64,000 bases of DNA from Methylobacterium amylolyticum (GTDB lineage Bacteria; Pseudomonadota; Alphaproteobacteria; Rhizobiales; Beijerinckiaceae), in the NCBI RefSeq assembly GCF_030700245.1, contig NZ_JAUYZI010000003.1, positions 168,265 to 232,264 on the forward strand, written 5' to 3'. Each line of letters starts with the position of its first letter. Positions within the stretch are counted from its first letter, which is position 1. Shown here piece by piece: positions 52,411 to 61,117 of this stretch. The notes beneath the pieces are model-generated. The model did no database searches. It had not been told where the DNA came from and saw only the letters and a list, made by a program, of their open reading frames with translations. A program made the position numbers and the translations under genes.

Positions 52411-52479
52411 CTGCTCCCGTTCCGCGCCGGACCCGGCGCCAAGCTGGATTCTCGCATGTTAGACGGCCGAGCGGGCGTC

Positions 52480-53223
52480 TCAAGCCGGCGGCAGCGCCTC
52501 GGGGTCGATGGCCGCGCCGTCCGCCCAGCCCCGCAGCAGGGCGCGCACCGCCGCCGGATCGGGCAGGCGGCGGGCGGCGACCGTCTCGCCGTCGCCGACC
52601 CGCACCGCCACGCCCCCGTCCTCCGCGACGCTCGCGAAGGCGATCTCGTCGGTCTTGTCGTCGCCGAGGAACACCGCCCGGCGGCCCGCGTAGGGCGCGC
52701 GCTCCATCAGGCCGCGGATGGCGTGGGCCTTGGTCGCCTGCGCGGGCACGATCTCGCCGACCGCCTTGCCGAGCTGGAGCCGGTACGCGCTCCCGAGCGA
52801 CCCGGCCGCCGCCCGCACCAGCGCCTCGGCGCGCGCGGTCTCGGCCGGGCCGGCGAGGCGCCAGTGCACCGCCACCGAGGCGCCCTTGTCCTCGATCAGC
52901 ACGCCGTCGAGGGCGGCGGTCTCCGCGTTGAGCCGCTCGACCTGCCGGCGCAGCTCCGGATGATCCTCCGGCCGGCCGCCGGACAGCGCGCCGTCGACCC
53001 GGCGCTCCACCCCGTGCAGCCCGGCCGCGTCGAACAGCGCGGGCGCGAGGAACCCGTCGATCTGCGCCACCGGCCGCCCGGTGACGATCGCCAGCGCCCC
53101 GCCGAGCCGGTCGCGCAGCCGCTCCAGCGCGTCGACGAGGCCCGGCTCGACGCGCACCGCGTCCGGCCGCGGGGCGATGTCCACGAGCGTCCCGTCGAAG
53201 TCGAGGAAGAGGGCGATGTCCAT
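52480..53223 (-). CDS. otsB: Trehalose-6-phosphate phosphatase
   Basis: A 247-residue HAD enzyme. ALFLDFDGTLVDIAPRPDAV holds the nucleophile DFDGT, LAIVTGRP the second HAD motif, EIVPAQATKAHAIRGL the Lys motif and VFLGDDKTDEIAFASV the DD metal motif. The length and TK.A block are those of OtsB. It dephosphorylates trehalose-6-phosphate. No otsA was found in this window, so the synthase must be elsewhere. It is transcribed leftward toward glk. Confidence 0.92.
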   Translation of the reverse strand: MDIALFLDFDGTLVDIAPRPDAVRVEPGLVDALERLRDRLGGALAIVTGRPVAQIDGFLAPALFDAAGLHGVERRVDGALSGGRPEDHPELRRQVERLNAETAALDGVLIEDKGASVAVHWRLAGPAETARAEALVRAAAGSLGSAYRLQLGKAVGEIVPAQATKAHAIRGLMERAPYAGRRAVFLGDDKTDEIAFASVAEDGGVAVRVGDGETVAARRLPDPAAVRALLRGWADGAAIDPEALPPA

Positions 53224-53326
53224 CGCGGCGGTCCCGGCTGGCTGATGGCCCCGGCTATCACGGGACGCGCCCCCGCGGAACGGCGGCGCCGCCGCCCTAT
53301 GTGAGGGCGCGAGACAGAAGCGTGAC

Positions 53327-53842
53327 ATGCGCGAGAGGATCGAGATGCGCCGACCGGTCCCGGACCCGGTCTCTCCCGGCGAGGAGAGCGTGTGGGCCTA
53401 TCCCCGCCCGCCGCGGCTGGAGCCGGTCGGCCAGCGCCTCGCCGTGATCCTCGGCGGCGCCGTGATCGCCCAGACCACCCGCGGCTACCGGGTGCTGGAG
53501 ACGAGCCACCCGCCGACCTACTACGTCCCGCCGGGCGACGTGGCGGCCGGGGCGCTGTCGGCGCCGCGCCGGGGCGGGATCTGCGAGTGGAAGGGGCGGG
53601 CGGTGCTGTACGACGTGGCCGCCGGCGGCCGGGTCGCGCCGGGGGCGGCCTGGGCCTACCCCGACCCGACGCCGGACTTCGCGCCGATCGCCGGCTACGT
53701 CGCCTTCTACGCCGGGCCGATGGACGCTTGCTGGGTCGGCGAGGCCCGGGCCGAGCCGCAGCCCGGCAACTTCTACGGCGGCTGGATCACGCCGGGGATC
53801 GTCGGGCCGTTCAAGGGCGGCCCCGGCTCGATGGGCTGGTGA
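53327..53842 (+). CDS. DUF427 family protein
   Basis: A 171-residue soluble protein. LAVILGGAVIAQTTRGYRVLETSHPPTYYVP, the first conserved block, and CEWKGRAVLYDV, the second (about 95), match DUF427. GYVAFYAGPMDACWVG follows. The function is unproven. Its 3' end runs into the 15-bp repeat array: the stop is in the first unit. An upstream start at 53327 is the first ATG in the frame. Confidence 0.88.
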   Translation: MRERIEMRRPVPDPVSPGEESVWAYPRPPRLEPVGQRLAVILGGAVIAQTTRGYRVLETSHPPTYYVPPGDVAAGALSAPRRGGICEWKGRAVLYDVAAGGRVAPGAAWAYPDPTPDFAPIAGYVAFYAGPMDACWVGEARAEPQPGNFYGGWITPGIVGPFKGGPGSMGW

Positions 53843-53927
53843 GCCGAGAGCCGGTGAGCCGAGAGCCGGTGAGCCGAGAGCCGGTGAGCCGAGAGCTGGT
53901 GAACCGAGAGCTGGTGAGACAGGAGAC
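53838..53927 (+). repeat. 15-bp minisatellite between two genes
   Basis: Six contiguous units of GGTGAGCCGAGAGCC start at the DUF427 stop and end three bases before the serine-hydrolase ATG. Units 1-3 are identical, 4 and 5 differ by one and two bases, and unit 6 (GGTGAGACAGGAGAC) carries AGGAG, the hydrolase ribosome site. The array may be length-variable between strains. Confidence 0.95.
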
Positions 53928-53930
53928 CCG

Positions 53931-55154
53931 ATGAGCCTCTGGACCGAGACCGATCCCCGCGGCGCGGGCTTCGACCCCGAGCGTCTGGCGCGGGTCGTCC
54001 CCTGGATGGACCGGCTGGTGGAGGACGGGCGGCTCGCCGGCCTCTCCGTCACCGTCGCCCGGCGCGGGCGCGTCGCCTTCGCCCGAGCTTGCGGGCGGGC
54101 GGATCTGGCCCGCGACACGCCCTTCACCCTCGACACGGTGACGCGGATCTACTCGATGACCAAGCCGCTCACCTCGGTGGCGGTGATGCAGCTCTACGAG
54201 CAGGGCCTGTTCCAGCTCGACGATCCGGTCGCGCGCTTCCTGCCCGAGTTCGCGGAGATGCGGGTCGCGAGCGGCGGCAACCGGATGAAGGTCGAGACCG
54301 AGCCGGCGCGGCGCCCGATCACCATCCGCGACCTCCTCACCCACACCGCCGGCCTCACCTACGGTTTTATGGAGGCGACGCTCGTCGACGCGCTCTACCG
54401 CGAGCGCGGCATCGACTTCCTCGCCCGCGAGGGCACCCTGGCGGAGATGGTCGCGCGGACCGCCGCCGCGCCGCTGCTCGCCCAGCCCGGCACAGCCTGG
54501 AACTACAGCGTCGCCACCGACGTGCTCGGCCACCTCGTCGCCGTCGTCTCGGGACGCCCCTTCGCCGATTACCTGCGCGAGGCGGTGATCGCCCCGCTCG
54601 GCATGGCCGACACCGACTTCCACGTGCGGCCCGACCTGATGCCGCGGTTCTGCGCGGCCTACGCGTACGACCGGGAGCGGCGGCTCGCCCGGTTCGACGA
54701 TTCCGTCGAGACGGTCTTCGCCGCGGCCCCGGCCATCGCCTCGGGCGGCGGCGGCCTCGTCTCGACGGCCGCCGACTACCACCGCTTCTGCCGGATGATC
54801 CTGGGTGGGGGCGCGATCGACGCAGCGCGGCTCCTCGGCCGCAAGACGGTGGCGCTGATGCTGGCCAACCACCTAGGGGGCGACCTCGCGGCGATGGGCA
54901 CGCCGCGCTTCGCGGAGACCTCCTACACCGGCATCGGCTTCGGCCTCGGCTTCTCGGTGATGCTCGACCCGGCCCGCGCCCAGATCCTCGGCACCCCCGG
55001 CGAGGTCGCCTGGGGCGGCATGGCCTCCACCGCCTTCTGGATCGACCCGGCCGAGGATCTCGCCGTGGTGCTGATGACCCAGCTCGTCCCGTCCTCGGCC
55101 CTGCCGATCCGGCGCGAGCTGCGGGTGATGACCTACGCCGCGCTGGCGGACTGA
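53931..55154 (+). CDS. Serine hydrolase, beta-lactamase class C family (EstB/AmpC-like)
   Basis: The 407-residue protein has the catalytic S-x-x-K as SMTK (Ser75, Lys78) and the Tyr of the second motif as NYSVATDVLG (Tyr192). LLTHTAGLTYGFMEATLVD and WGGMASTAFWIDPAEDL match the family's other conserved blocks. No signal peptide is seen, so a cytoplasmic esterase or amidase is as likely as a penicillin-binding role. It lies between the minisatellite and the Pls-type synthetase, same direction, 137 bases upstream of the synthetase. A role in handling its product is inference only. Confidence 0.87.
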   Translation: MSLWTETDPRGAGFDPERLARVVPWMDRLVEDGRLAGLSVTVARRGRVAFARACGRADLARDTPFTLDTVTRIYSMTKPLTSVAVMQLYEQGLFQLDDPVARFLPEFAEMRVASGGNRMKVETEPARRPITIRDLLTHTAGLTYGFMEATLVDALYRERGIDFLAREGTLAEMVARTAAAPLLAQPGTAWNYSVATDVLGHLVAVVSGRPFADYLREAVIAPLGMADTDFHVRPDLMPRFCAAYAYDRERRLARFDDSVETVFAAAPAIASGGGGLVSTAADYHRFCRMILGGGAIDAARLLGRKTVALMLANHLGGDLAAMGTPRFAETSYTGIGFGLGFSVMLDPARAQILGTPGEVAWGGMASTAFWIDPAEDLAVVLMTQLVPSSALPIRRELRVMTYAALAD

Positions 55155-55291
55155 ACGGTCCCATTCAAGCGCGGTTCAAAGCTGCCTCGCTATCGGCACG
55201 TTCGGCGGGGTATAGGGCGCACCGGGGACGGGGCCGCGGGACGGGCGCCGGCCAGGGGGGCGCCGGCGCCGAGCCGGCAGCGGAGCAGCGG

Positions 55292-58200
55292 ATGAGCGAC
55301 CTCGCCGAGAAGACCCGGCCGGGACCGGGGGCCGAGGGCGGGCGCTCCCCCTCCGGCTCGGCCGTCCTGCGCGGCGCGCACCGGCCCGACCTGATCCGCG
55401 ACGAGGTGCTGGCCGAGATCTTCCTGGAGTCGGCCCGCGCGCGGGCGGACCATCCCTGCCTGATCGACGGGGCTGCCGTCGCTCCCGGCGGCGCTCACCC
55501 GGCGCTCACCTACGCCGAGGTCGCCGCGCGCGCCGGGCGCATCGCCGCCGGCCTCGCCCACCGGGGCATCGGCCCGGGCGACGTGGTCGGCCTGTGGATG
55601 GCCCGGGGCCCCGACCTGCTGGTCGCCCAGATCGGCATCACCCTGTCGGGCGCCGCGTGGCTGCCGTTCGACGCCGAGGCGCCGGCCGACCGCGTGGGCG
55701 TCTGCCTGACCGACGCTGCCGCCAAGGCGCTGCTCGTCTCGCCGGCCCTGGAATCCGCCGCTCCCGATGCCGCGCCCGCCCTGACGCGCGATGCCCTCGA
55801 CGCCGCGACCCCAACTGACGCCCCCGTGCCCGACCCGCGGGCGGCCGGGCTCACGCCGGAGCATCCGGCCTACCTGATCTACACCTCGGGCTCGACCGGC
55901 GTGCCGAAGGGCATCGTCATCAGCCACGCCAACATCTGCCACTTCCTGCGCTCGGGGAACGCGCTCTACGGCATGCGCGCCGACGACGTAGTGTTCCAGG
56001 GCGCCTCGGTCGCCTTCGACCTGTCGATGGAGGAGATCTGGGTCCCCTACCTCGTCGGCGCGACGCTGTTCGTCGCGAGCCCGGCGATGATGGGCGACAT
56101 CGAGGCCCTGCCCGGCATCATCGCGGCCGAGGGGATCACGGTGCTCGACACCGTGCCGACCCTGCTCGCCATGATCACCGGCGACCTGCCGAACGTCCGC
56201 CTCGTGCTGCTCGGCGGCGAGGCGCTGCCCGAGCCGCTCGTCGCCAAGTGGGCGACCGGGACGCGCAGCCTGTTCAACACCTACGGGCCCACCGAGGCGA
56301 CGGTGGTGGCGACCGCCGCGCAGATGCATCCGGGCGAGCCGGTGACCATCGGCGGCCCGATCCCGAACTACTCCGTCTACGTGGCGAGCGAGGATCTGCG
56401 TCTCCTCGGACGCGACGAGCCGGGCGAGTTGCTGATCGGCGGCCCCGGCGTCGCCCGCGGCTACCTCCAGCGCCCCGAGCTGACGGCGGAGAAATTCATC
56501 GCCAACCCGTTCGCCTCGGACGGCACCGACCCGGTGCTCTACCGCTCCGGCGACGCGGTCTCCCTCGATGGGGAAGGCCGCATCGTCTTCCATGGGCGCA
56601 TCGACGATCAGGTCAAGATCCGCGGCTTCCGGGTGGAGCTCGGCGAGATCGAATCGCGCATCCGCGCGATCCCCGAGGTCAACCAGGCGGCGGTGGTGCT
56701 GCGCGCCGACGACGGCGTCGACCGGCTCGTCGCCTTCCTGATCCCCGAGCGCGGCCGGACGATCGACAGGGCGGCGCTGCGCAAGGACCTCGCGGGGCAG
56801 ATGCCGCCCTACATGGTCCCCGGCCATTTCGAGGTGGCCGAGATCCTGCCGCGGCTCACCTCCGGCAAGGTCGACCGCAAGGCGCTCAAGGTCGCCCCGC
56901 TCACGGTGGTGGCGGCCGACGGCGAGCAGGAGCCCCCGGCCAACGAGACCGAGGCGGCGCTGGTGGCCGCCGCCAAGCAGATCTTCGGCGCCCAGCCGAT
57001 CCCGCTGGAGGGCGATTTCTTCGCCGATCTCGGCGGCCACTCGCTGCTCGCCGCCCGCTTCGTCTCTGCGGTGCGCGAGACCCCGGCGCTCGTCGGCATC
57101 ACCCTGCCCGACGTCTACGCGCTCCGCACGATGCGGGCGATGGCCGACGCGCTGATCGCCCGCAACGGCGGCGTCGGCGCGGCGGCGGCGACCCGGGACC
57201 TGAGCTTCGCGCCGCCGCCGCTGATGCGCCGGGCCCTGTGCGGGCTGGCCCAAGCCGTCGCGCTGCCGTTCGTGATCGCGCTCACCACCTCCCAGTGGCT
57301 CGGCATCTTCGTCACCTACCTGCTGCTCACCGGCGGCGGCCTCGGCTTCTTCGGCGAGCTGGCGGTGCTGCTGCTCGTCTACATCGGCATCAACGCCGTC
57401 ACCGCGATGATCGCCGTGGCCGGCAAGTGGATCGTGCTCGGGCGGACGAAGCCCGGGCGCTACCCGCTCTGGGGCGTGTACTATTACCGCTGGTGGCTGG
57501 CGCAGCGGCTCGCGCCCCTCGTCCACATCAAGTGGCTCCAGGGCTCGCCCGCCATCGCGATCTACCTGCGGCTCATGGGCGCCCGGATCGGCCGCGACAC
57601 CCTGATCTCGGACGCCGAGATCGGCGCTCCCGACCTGCTGAGCGTGGGCGACGGCGCCTCGCTGGGCGGGCGCCTCGTGATCGCCAACGCCGAGATCGTC
57701 GGCAACGAGCTGGTGATCGGTACCGTCGAGATCGGCGCCGAGGCGGCGGTCGGCACCTCCTGCGTGATCTCGCACGACACGGTGATCGGCCCCTACGCCG
57801 AGATCGCCGACCTGACCACGATCCCCACCGGAACCCGCGTCGGGCGGGCCGAGCGCTGGGACGGCTCGCCCGGCCGCCGGGTCGGCACCGCCGACCCCGC
57901 CGCCCTGCCCGAGGCCGCCGACGCGCCGCCTGCGCGCCGCGCCGCCTTCCTCGCCGCCTACATCCTGCTGCTCGGGGTCATCCCGGCGGTCGGCCTGCTG
58001 CCGATCTTCCCGGCGTTCTTCATCTTCGACCAGATCTCGGACTCGCTCTCCGACGTCACCGACGTCGACTACCACTGGTACCTGCCGATCCTGACGTGGC
58101 CGACCGCCATGCTGATGACGGCGGGCACCGTGCTGCTGATCGCGGGCATCCGCTGGCTGGTCCTGCCGCGGACCCGTTCGGGGACCTACTCGGTCCACTC

Positions 58201-59359
58201 CCTGTTCTACCTGCGCAAGTGGTCGCTGGCGCTCGCGGTCGAGGTGACGCTGGAGACGCTCTCCTCGCTGTTCGCCACGGTCTACATGCGGGCGTGGTAT
58301 CGCCTGATGGGCGCGCGGATGGGGCAGGGGGCGGAGATCTCGACCAACCTCGCCGGCCGCTACGACCTCGCCGAGGTCGGCGCGCGCAACTTCATCGCCG
58401 ACGAGGTGGTCTACGGCGAGGAGGAGATCCGCCGCGGCTGGATGCATCTCGACGCGGCCCGCACCGGCGCGCGGGTGTTCGTCGGCAACGACGCGGTGGT
58501 GCCCCCCGGCGCGGTCATCCCCGACGACGTGCTGATCGGCATCAAGTCGAAGCCGCCGGAGAACGCCGCGATGGCGCCGGGCGAGACGTGGTTCGGCTCG
58601 CCGCCGATCCGCCTGCCGGCCCGGCAGAAGGTCGATCTCGGCTCGACCGCCCAGACCTACGAGCCGGGGCTGTGGCCGAAGGTGCGCCGCGGCGTGTTCG
58701 AGGCGTTCGCGACCTCGTTCTCGCCGATGCTCTACATCACCCTCGCGATCACCGCGATCGACTGGTACTTCTACCCGGCGATCCTGTACGGCGACTGGTG
58801 GGGGTTGGCCGTCAGCTTCGTGGTCGTGAGCGTCGTCATCGCGCTGATCCAGTCCTCGGCGGTGATCGCGATGAAGTGGCTGCTGATGGGCGTCTACCGG
58901 CCCGGCATGCTGCCGATGTGGTCGTGGTGGGCGATGCGCACCGAGGCGATTGCCGTCGCCTACTGGGGCTTGGCCGGCAAGGTGCTGCTGGAGCACCTCC
59001 AGGGCACGCCGTTCCTGCCCTGGGTGCTGCGCCTGTTCGGCGTGAAGGTGGGGCAGGGCGTCTGCATGCTCACCACCGACATCACCGAGTTCGACTGCGT
59101 GACGATCGGCGATTTCTGCACGATCAACCGCGTCTCGGCGCTCCAGACCCACCTCTACGAGGACCGGATCATGAAGATCGGCCGGGTCGTGGTCGGGCGC
59201 GGCGTGTCGGTGGGGGCGTTCTCCACCGTGCTCTACGACACCAAGGTCGGCGACTACGCCCGGCTGCGCCCTCTCACGATCGTGATGAAGGGCGAGTCGA
59301 TCCCCGCCAACACCGAGTGGGAGGGCGCGCCGGCGGTGCCGGTGATCCACGCCGCCTGA
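55292..59359 (+). CDS. Pls/PosA-type nonribosomal peptide synthetase
   Basis: This 1355-residue single-module synthetase has an adenylation domain (about 60-540: A3 YTSGSTGVPKG near 195, A5 NTYGPTEAT near 327, A8 GRIDDQVKIRGFRVELGEIE near 440, A10 LTSGKVDRKAL near 521). A thiolation domain follows (GGHSLL, Ser584 for the phosphopantetheine arm). The C-terminal half (about 640-1355) alternates membrane helices with three left-handed beta-helix segments, the layout of the terminal domain of epsilon-poly-L-lysine synthetase Pls. No condensation or thioesterase domain exists. Residues read against GrsA suggest D-L-E-D-L-G-T-V-V-K, close to lysine-type codes. No 4'-phosphopantetheinyl transferase gene is nearby. 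Confidence 0.88.
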   Translation: MSDLAEKTRPGPGAEGGRSPSGSAVLRGAHRPDLIRDEVLAEIFLESARARADHPCLIDGAAVAPGGAHPALTYAEVAARAGRIAAGLAHRGIGPGDVVGLWMARGPDLLVAQIGITLSGAAWLPFDAEAPADRVGVCLTDAAAKALLVSPALESAAPDAAPALTRDALDAATPTDAPVPDPRAAGLTPEHPAYLIYTSGSTGVPKGIVISHANICHFLRSGNALYGMRADDVVFQGASVAFDLSMEEIWVPYLVGATLFVASPAMMGDIEALPGIIAAEGITVLDTVPTLLAMITGDLPNVRLVLLGGEALPEPLVAKWATGTRSLFNTYGPTEATVVATAAQMHPGEPVTIGGPIPNYSVYVASEDLRLLGRDEPGELLIGGPGVARGYLQRPELTAEKFIANPFASDGTDPVLYRSGDAVSLDGEGRIVFHGRIDDQVKIRGFRVELGEIESRIRAIPEVNQAAVVLRADDGVDRLVAFLIPERGRTIDRAALRKDLAGQMPPYMVPGHFEVAEILPRLTSGKVDRKALKVAPLTVVAADGEQEPPANETEAALVAAAKQIFGAQPIPLEGDFFADLGGHSLLAARFVSAVRETPALVGITLPDVYALRTMRAMADALIARNGGVGAAAATRDLSFAPPPLMRRALCGLAQAVALPFVIALTTSQWLGIFVTYLLLTGGGLGFFGELAVLLLVYIGINAVTAMIAVAGKWIVLGRTKPGRYPLWGVYYYRWWLAQRLAPLVHIKWLQGSPAIAIYLRLMGARIGRDTLISDAEIGAPDLLSVGDGASLGGRLVIANAEIVGNELVIGTVEIGAEAAVGTSCVISHDTVIGPYAEIADLTTIPTGTRVGRAERWDGSPGRRVGTADPAALPEAADAPPARRAAFLAAYILLLGVIPAVGLLPIFPAFFIFDQISDSLSDVTDVDYHWYLPILTWPTAMLMTAGTVLLIAGIRWLVLPRTRSGTYSVHSLFYLRKWSLALAVEVTLETLSSLFATVYMRAWYRLMGARMGQGAEISTNLAGRYDLAEVGARNFIADEVVYGEEEIRRGWMHLDAARTGARVFVGNDAVVPPGAVIPDDVLIGIKSKPPENAAMAPGETWFGSPPIRLPARQKVDLGSTAQTYEPGLWPKVRRGVFEAFATSFSPMLYITLAITAIDWYFYPAILYGDWWGLAVSFVVVSVVIALIQSSAVIAMKWLLMGVYRPGMLPMWSWWAMRTEAIAVAYWGLAGKVLLEHLQGTPFLPWVLRLFGVKVGQGVCMLTTDITEFDCVTIGDFCTINRVSALQTHLYEDRIMKIGRVVVGRGVSVGAFSTVLYDTKVGDYARLRPLTIVMKGESIPANTEWEGAPAVPVIHAA

Positions 59360-59381
59360 GGCCGGGGCGCCGGCCGCGGGC

Positions 59382-59675
59382 TCAGATCTCGTAGATCAGC
59401 CCCGGCTCGACCGCCGGGGGCCGGGCAGCGAACAGGTCCGGGCGGTGCAGCCGCCCCGACGGGCAGGCGACGCAGCGGCGGGTCATCCGCGCGTGCAGGC
59501 GCTTGACCGTCGCGCTCGCCGTGGTGGTGAACAGGAACGGGAACAGCGCGTGCGCGTAGGCGGCGAGCGCGGCGCCGGTGAGCGGCACCGCGTAGCTCAG
59601 CGAGGCGCGCATGTGCTGCGTGTAGGTCTCGCCGAGGGCGGCGGGATGGGCGGTGAAGAGGCGGCGGAGCGACAT
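59382..59675 (-). CDS. DUF6356 family protein
   Basis: A 97-residue product. FTAHPAALGETYTQHMRASLSY, a hydrophobic helix (VPLTGAALAAYAHALFPFLF) and TASATVKRLHARMTRR fit DUF6356, a small family of unknown function with a likely membrane segment. A Cys pair lies in RRCVACP. It converges on the Pls-type gene (22 bases between stops), so it is not in its operon. Confidence 0.75.
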   Translation of the reverse strand: MSLRRLFTAHPAALGETYTQHMRASLSYAVPLTGAALAAYAHALFPFLFTTTASATVKRLHARMTRRCVACPSGRLHRPDLFAARPPAVEPGLIYEI

Positions 59676-59774
59676 GGGGCGGGCTCCTCTCGTCGGGCGG
59701 TGACAGCCCGCTCAAGCCAGAAGCGGGCCATCACGGTTAACGGAGCGTGAAGGGGCCGCGGCGGCCCCTCGGCC

Positions 59775-60008
59775 TCAGGTCTTGTCCGCCTGCTCCGGAT
59801 CCTGCCGGTTGGCGGCGTGGTCCTGGTACTGGTCGGTCTGCACCGCCTTGCCGTCGAGGCCGCGGGCGTCGCCGTGCCGGGACTTGTCGCGGTTGCTCAG
59901 CACGTCGTTCTCGCCGAGCACGCCCTCGGGCAGCTCCGTCATCGCGCCGCTGCCGGACCCCTTGCCGTGCCCGCCGGGACCCATGTGGTGCTTGTCGGCC
60001 TTGGCCAT
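59775..60008 (-). CDS. Small hydrophilic hypothetical protein
   Basis: A 77-residue product rich in Gly, His, Lys, Asp and Gln ([41 protein letters not shown]). No hydrophobic core or signal peptide; likely disordered. GGAG lies about eight bases before the ATG. It is leftward, divergent from trpA, with 165 bases between. No family was recognised; similar small stress-induced hydrophilic proteins exist but no assignment is made. Confidence 0.6.
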   Translation of the reverse strand: MAKADKHHMGPGGHGKGSGSGAMTELPEGVLGENDVLSNRDKSRHGDARGLDGKAVQTDQYQDHAANRQDPEQADKT

Positions 60009-60173
60009 GTCATGCTCCTGCGGATGGTTCGCGGATGGTTCGGATGCCGGGAGATGGGGCCGGCGGGTCCCCGGGCAACCCGGGCGCCGGGCCGCGGGGG
60101 CCAACGCTTCACGGGACGGCACCGATGGTGTAGCGCGGGCGCGACCTTGAGGCCCTCCAACGCCGTCGGACCC

Positions 60174-61040
60174 ATGACCCGCCCCGCAACGACGCGCTCC
60201 GCGTCGAGCCGCATCGACGCCGCCTTCGCCCGCGCCCGCGCGGAGCACCGGGCGGTGCTCGTCACCTACGTGATGGCGGGCGATCCCGACCCGGAGACCT
60301 CGCTGTCGGTGCTGAAGGCGCTGCCGGCCGCCGGCGCCGACATCCTGGAATTCGGCCTGCCCTTCACCGACCCGATGGCCGACGGCCCGGCGATCCAGGC
60401 GGCGGGACTGCGCGCCCTCAAGGCCGGGCAGGGCGTGGCGGGCACCCTCGATCTCGTGCGCCGGTTCCGCGCCGAGAACGGCGTCACGCCGGTCGTGCTG
60501 ATGGGCTACTACAACCCGATCCACACCTACGGGGTCGCCCGCTTCCTCGACGACGCGCTGGCCGCCGGGGTCGACGGCCTGATCGTCGTCGACCTGCCGC
60601 CGGAGGAGGACGACGAGCTGTGCCTGCCGGCGCTGGACAAGGGGATCGCCTTCATCCGGCTCGCCACCCCCACCACCGACGAGCGCCGCCTGCCCGCCGT
60701 GCTCGCGAACACCGCGGGCTTCGTCTACTACGTCTCGATCACCGGCATCACCGGCACGGCGACGCCGGATTTCGGGGCGGTGGCGGACGCGGTCGCCCGC
60801 ATCCGCCGCCACACCGACCTGCCGGTGGTGGTGGGCTTCGGCGTGAGGACCGGCACGCACGCCGCGGCGATCGCCAAGGGCGCCGACGGGGTCGTGGTCG
60901 GCTCGGCGCTGGTCGACGCGCTGGTCCGCTCGCTGGACGGCGAGGGCCGGGCGCAGGCCGGCAGCGTCATGGCGGTGGAGGGGCTGGTGCGCGAGCTGGC
61001 CGCGGGCGTGCGCGCGGCCGCCCGCGAGCCGGCGGCCTGA
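60174..61040 (+). CDS. trpA: Tryptophan synthase alpha subunit
   Basis: A 288-residue TIM barrel that cleaves indole-3-glycerol phosphate and passes indole to Trp[20 protein letters not shown] opens it; [19 protein letters not shown] contains the catalytic Glu and Asp; [11 protein letters not shown] and [15 protein letters not shown] are conserved. [23 protein letters not shown] is the phosphate site. trpB is not within the window upstream. The order trpA-accD-folC is the usual alphaproteobacterial one. Confidence 0.95.
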   Translation: MTRPATTRSASSRIDAAFARARAEHRAVLVTYVMAGDPDPETSLSVLKALPAAGADILEFGLPFTDPMADGPAIQAAGLRALKAGQGVAGTLDLVRRFRAENGVTPVVLMGYYNPIHTYGVARFLDDALAAGVDGLIVVDLPPEEDDELCLPALDKGIAFIRLATPTTDERRLPAVLANTAGFVYYVSITGITGTATPDFGAVADAVARIRRHTDLPVVVGFGVRTGTHAAAIAKGADGVVVGSALVDALVRSLDGEGRAQAGSVMAVEGLVRELAAGVRAAAREPAA

Positions 61041-61117
61041 GGCGCGGGCCGGCCCCTGGCGGATCCGCCGCCGCTCCCTGATATCTGCCCGGGCTTGAAC
61101 CACACGGACGCGTCGCG

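Noticed and set aside
53838..53927. Possible small coding gene across the 15-bp repeats
   Set aside because: Every unit carries a TGA in one frame, and the other frames give only simple repeats without a start signal.
55190..59350. Minus-strand open frame of 1386 codons opposite the Pls-type synthetase
   Set aside because: High GC removes stops in this frame; the product has no recognisable domains while the plus strand encodes intact NRPS motifs.
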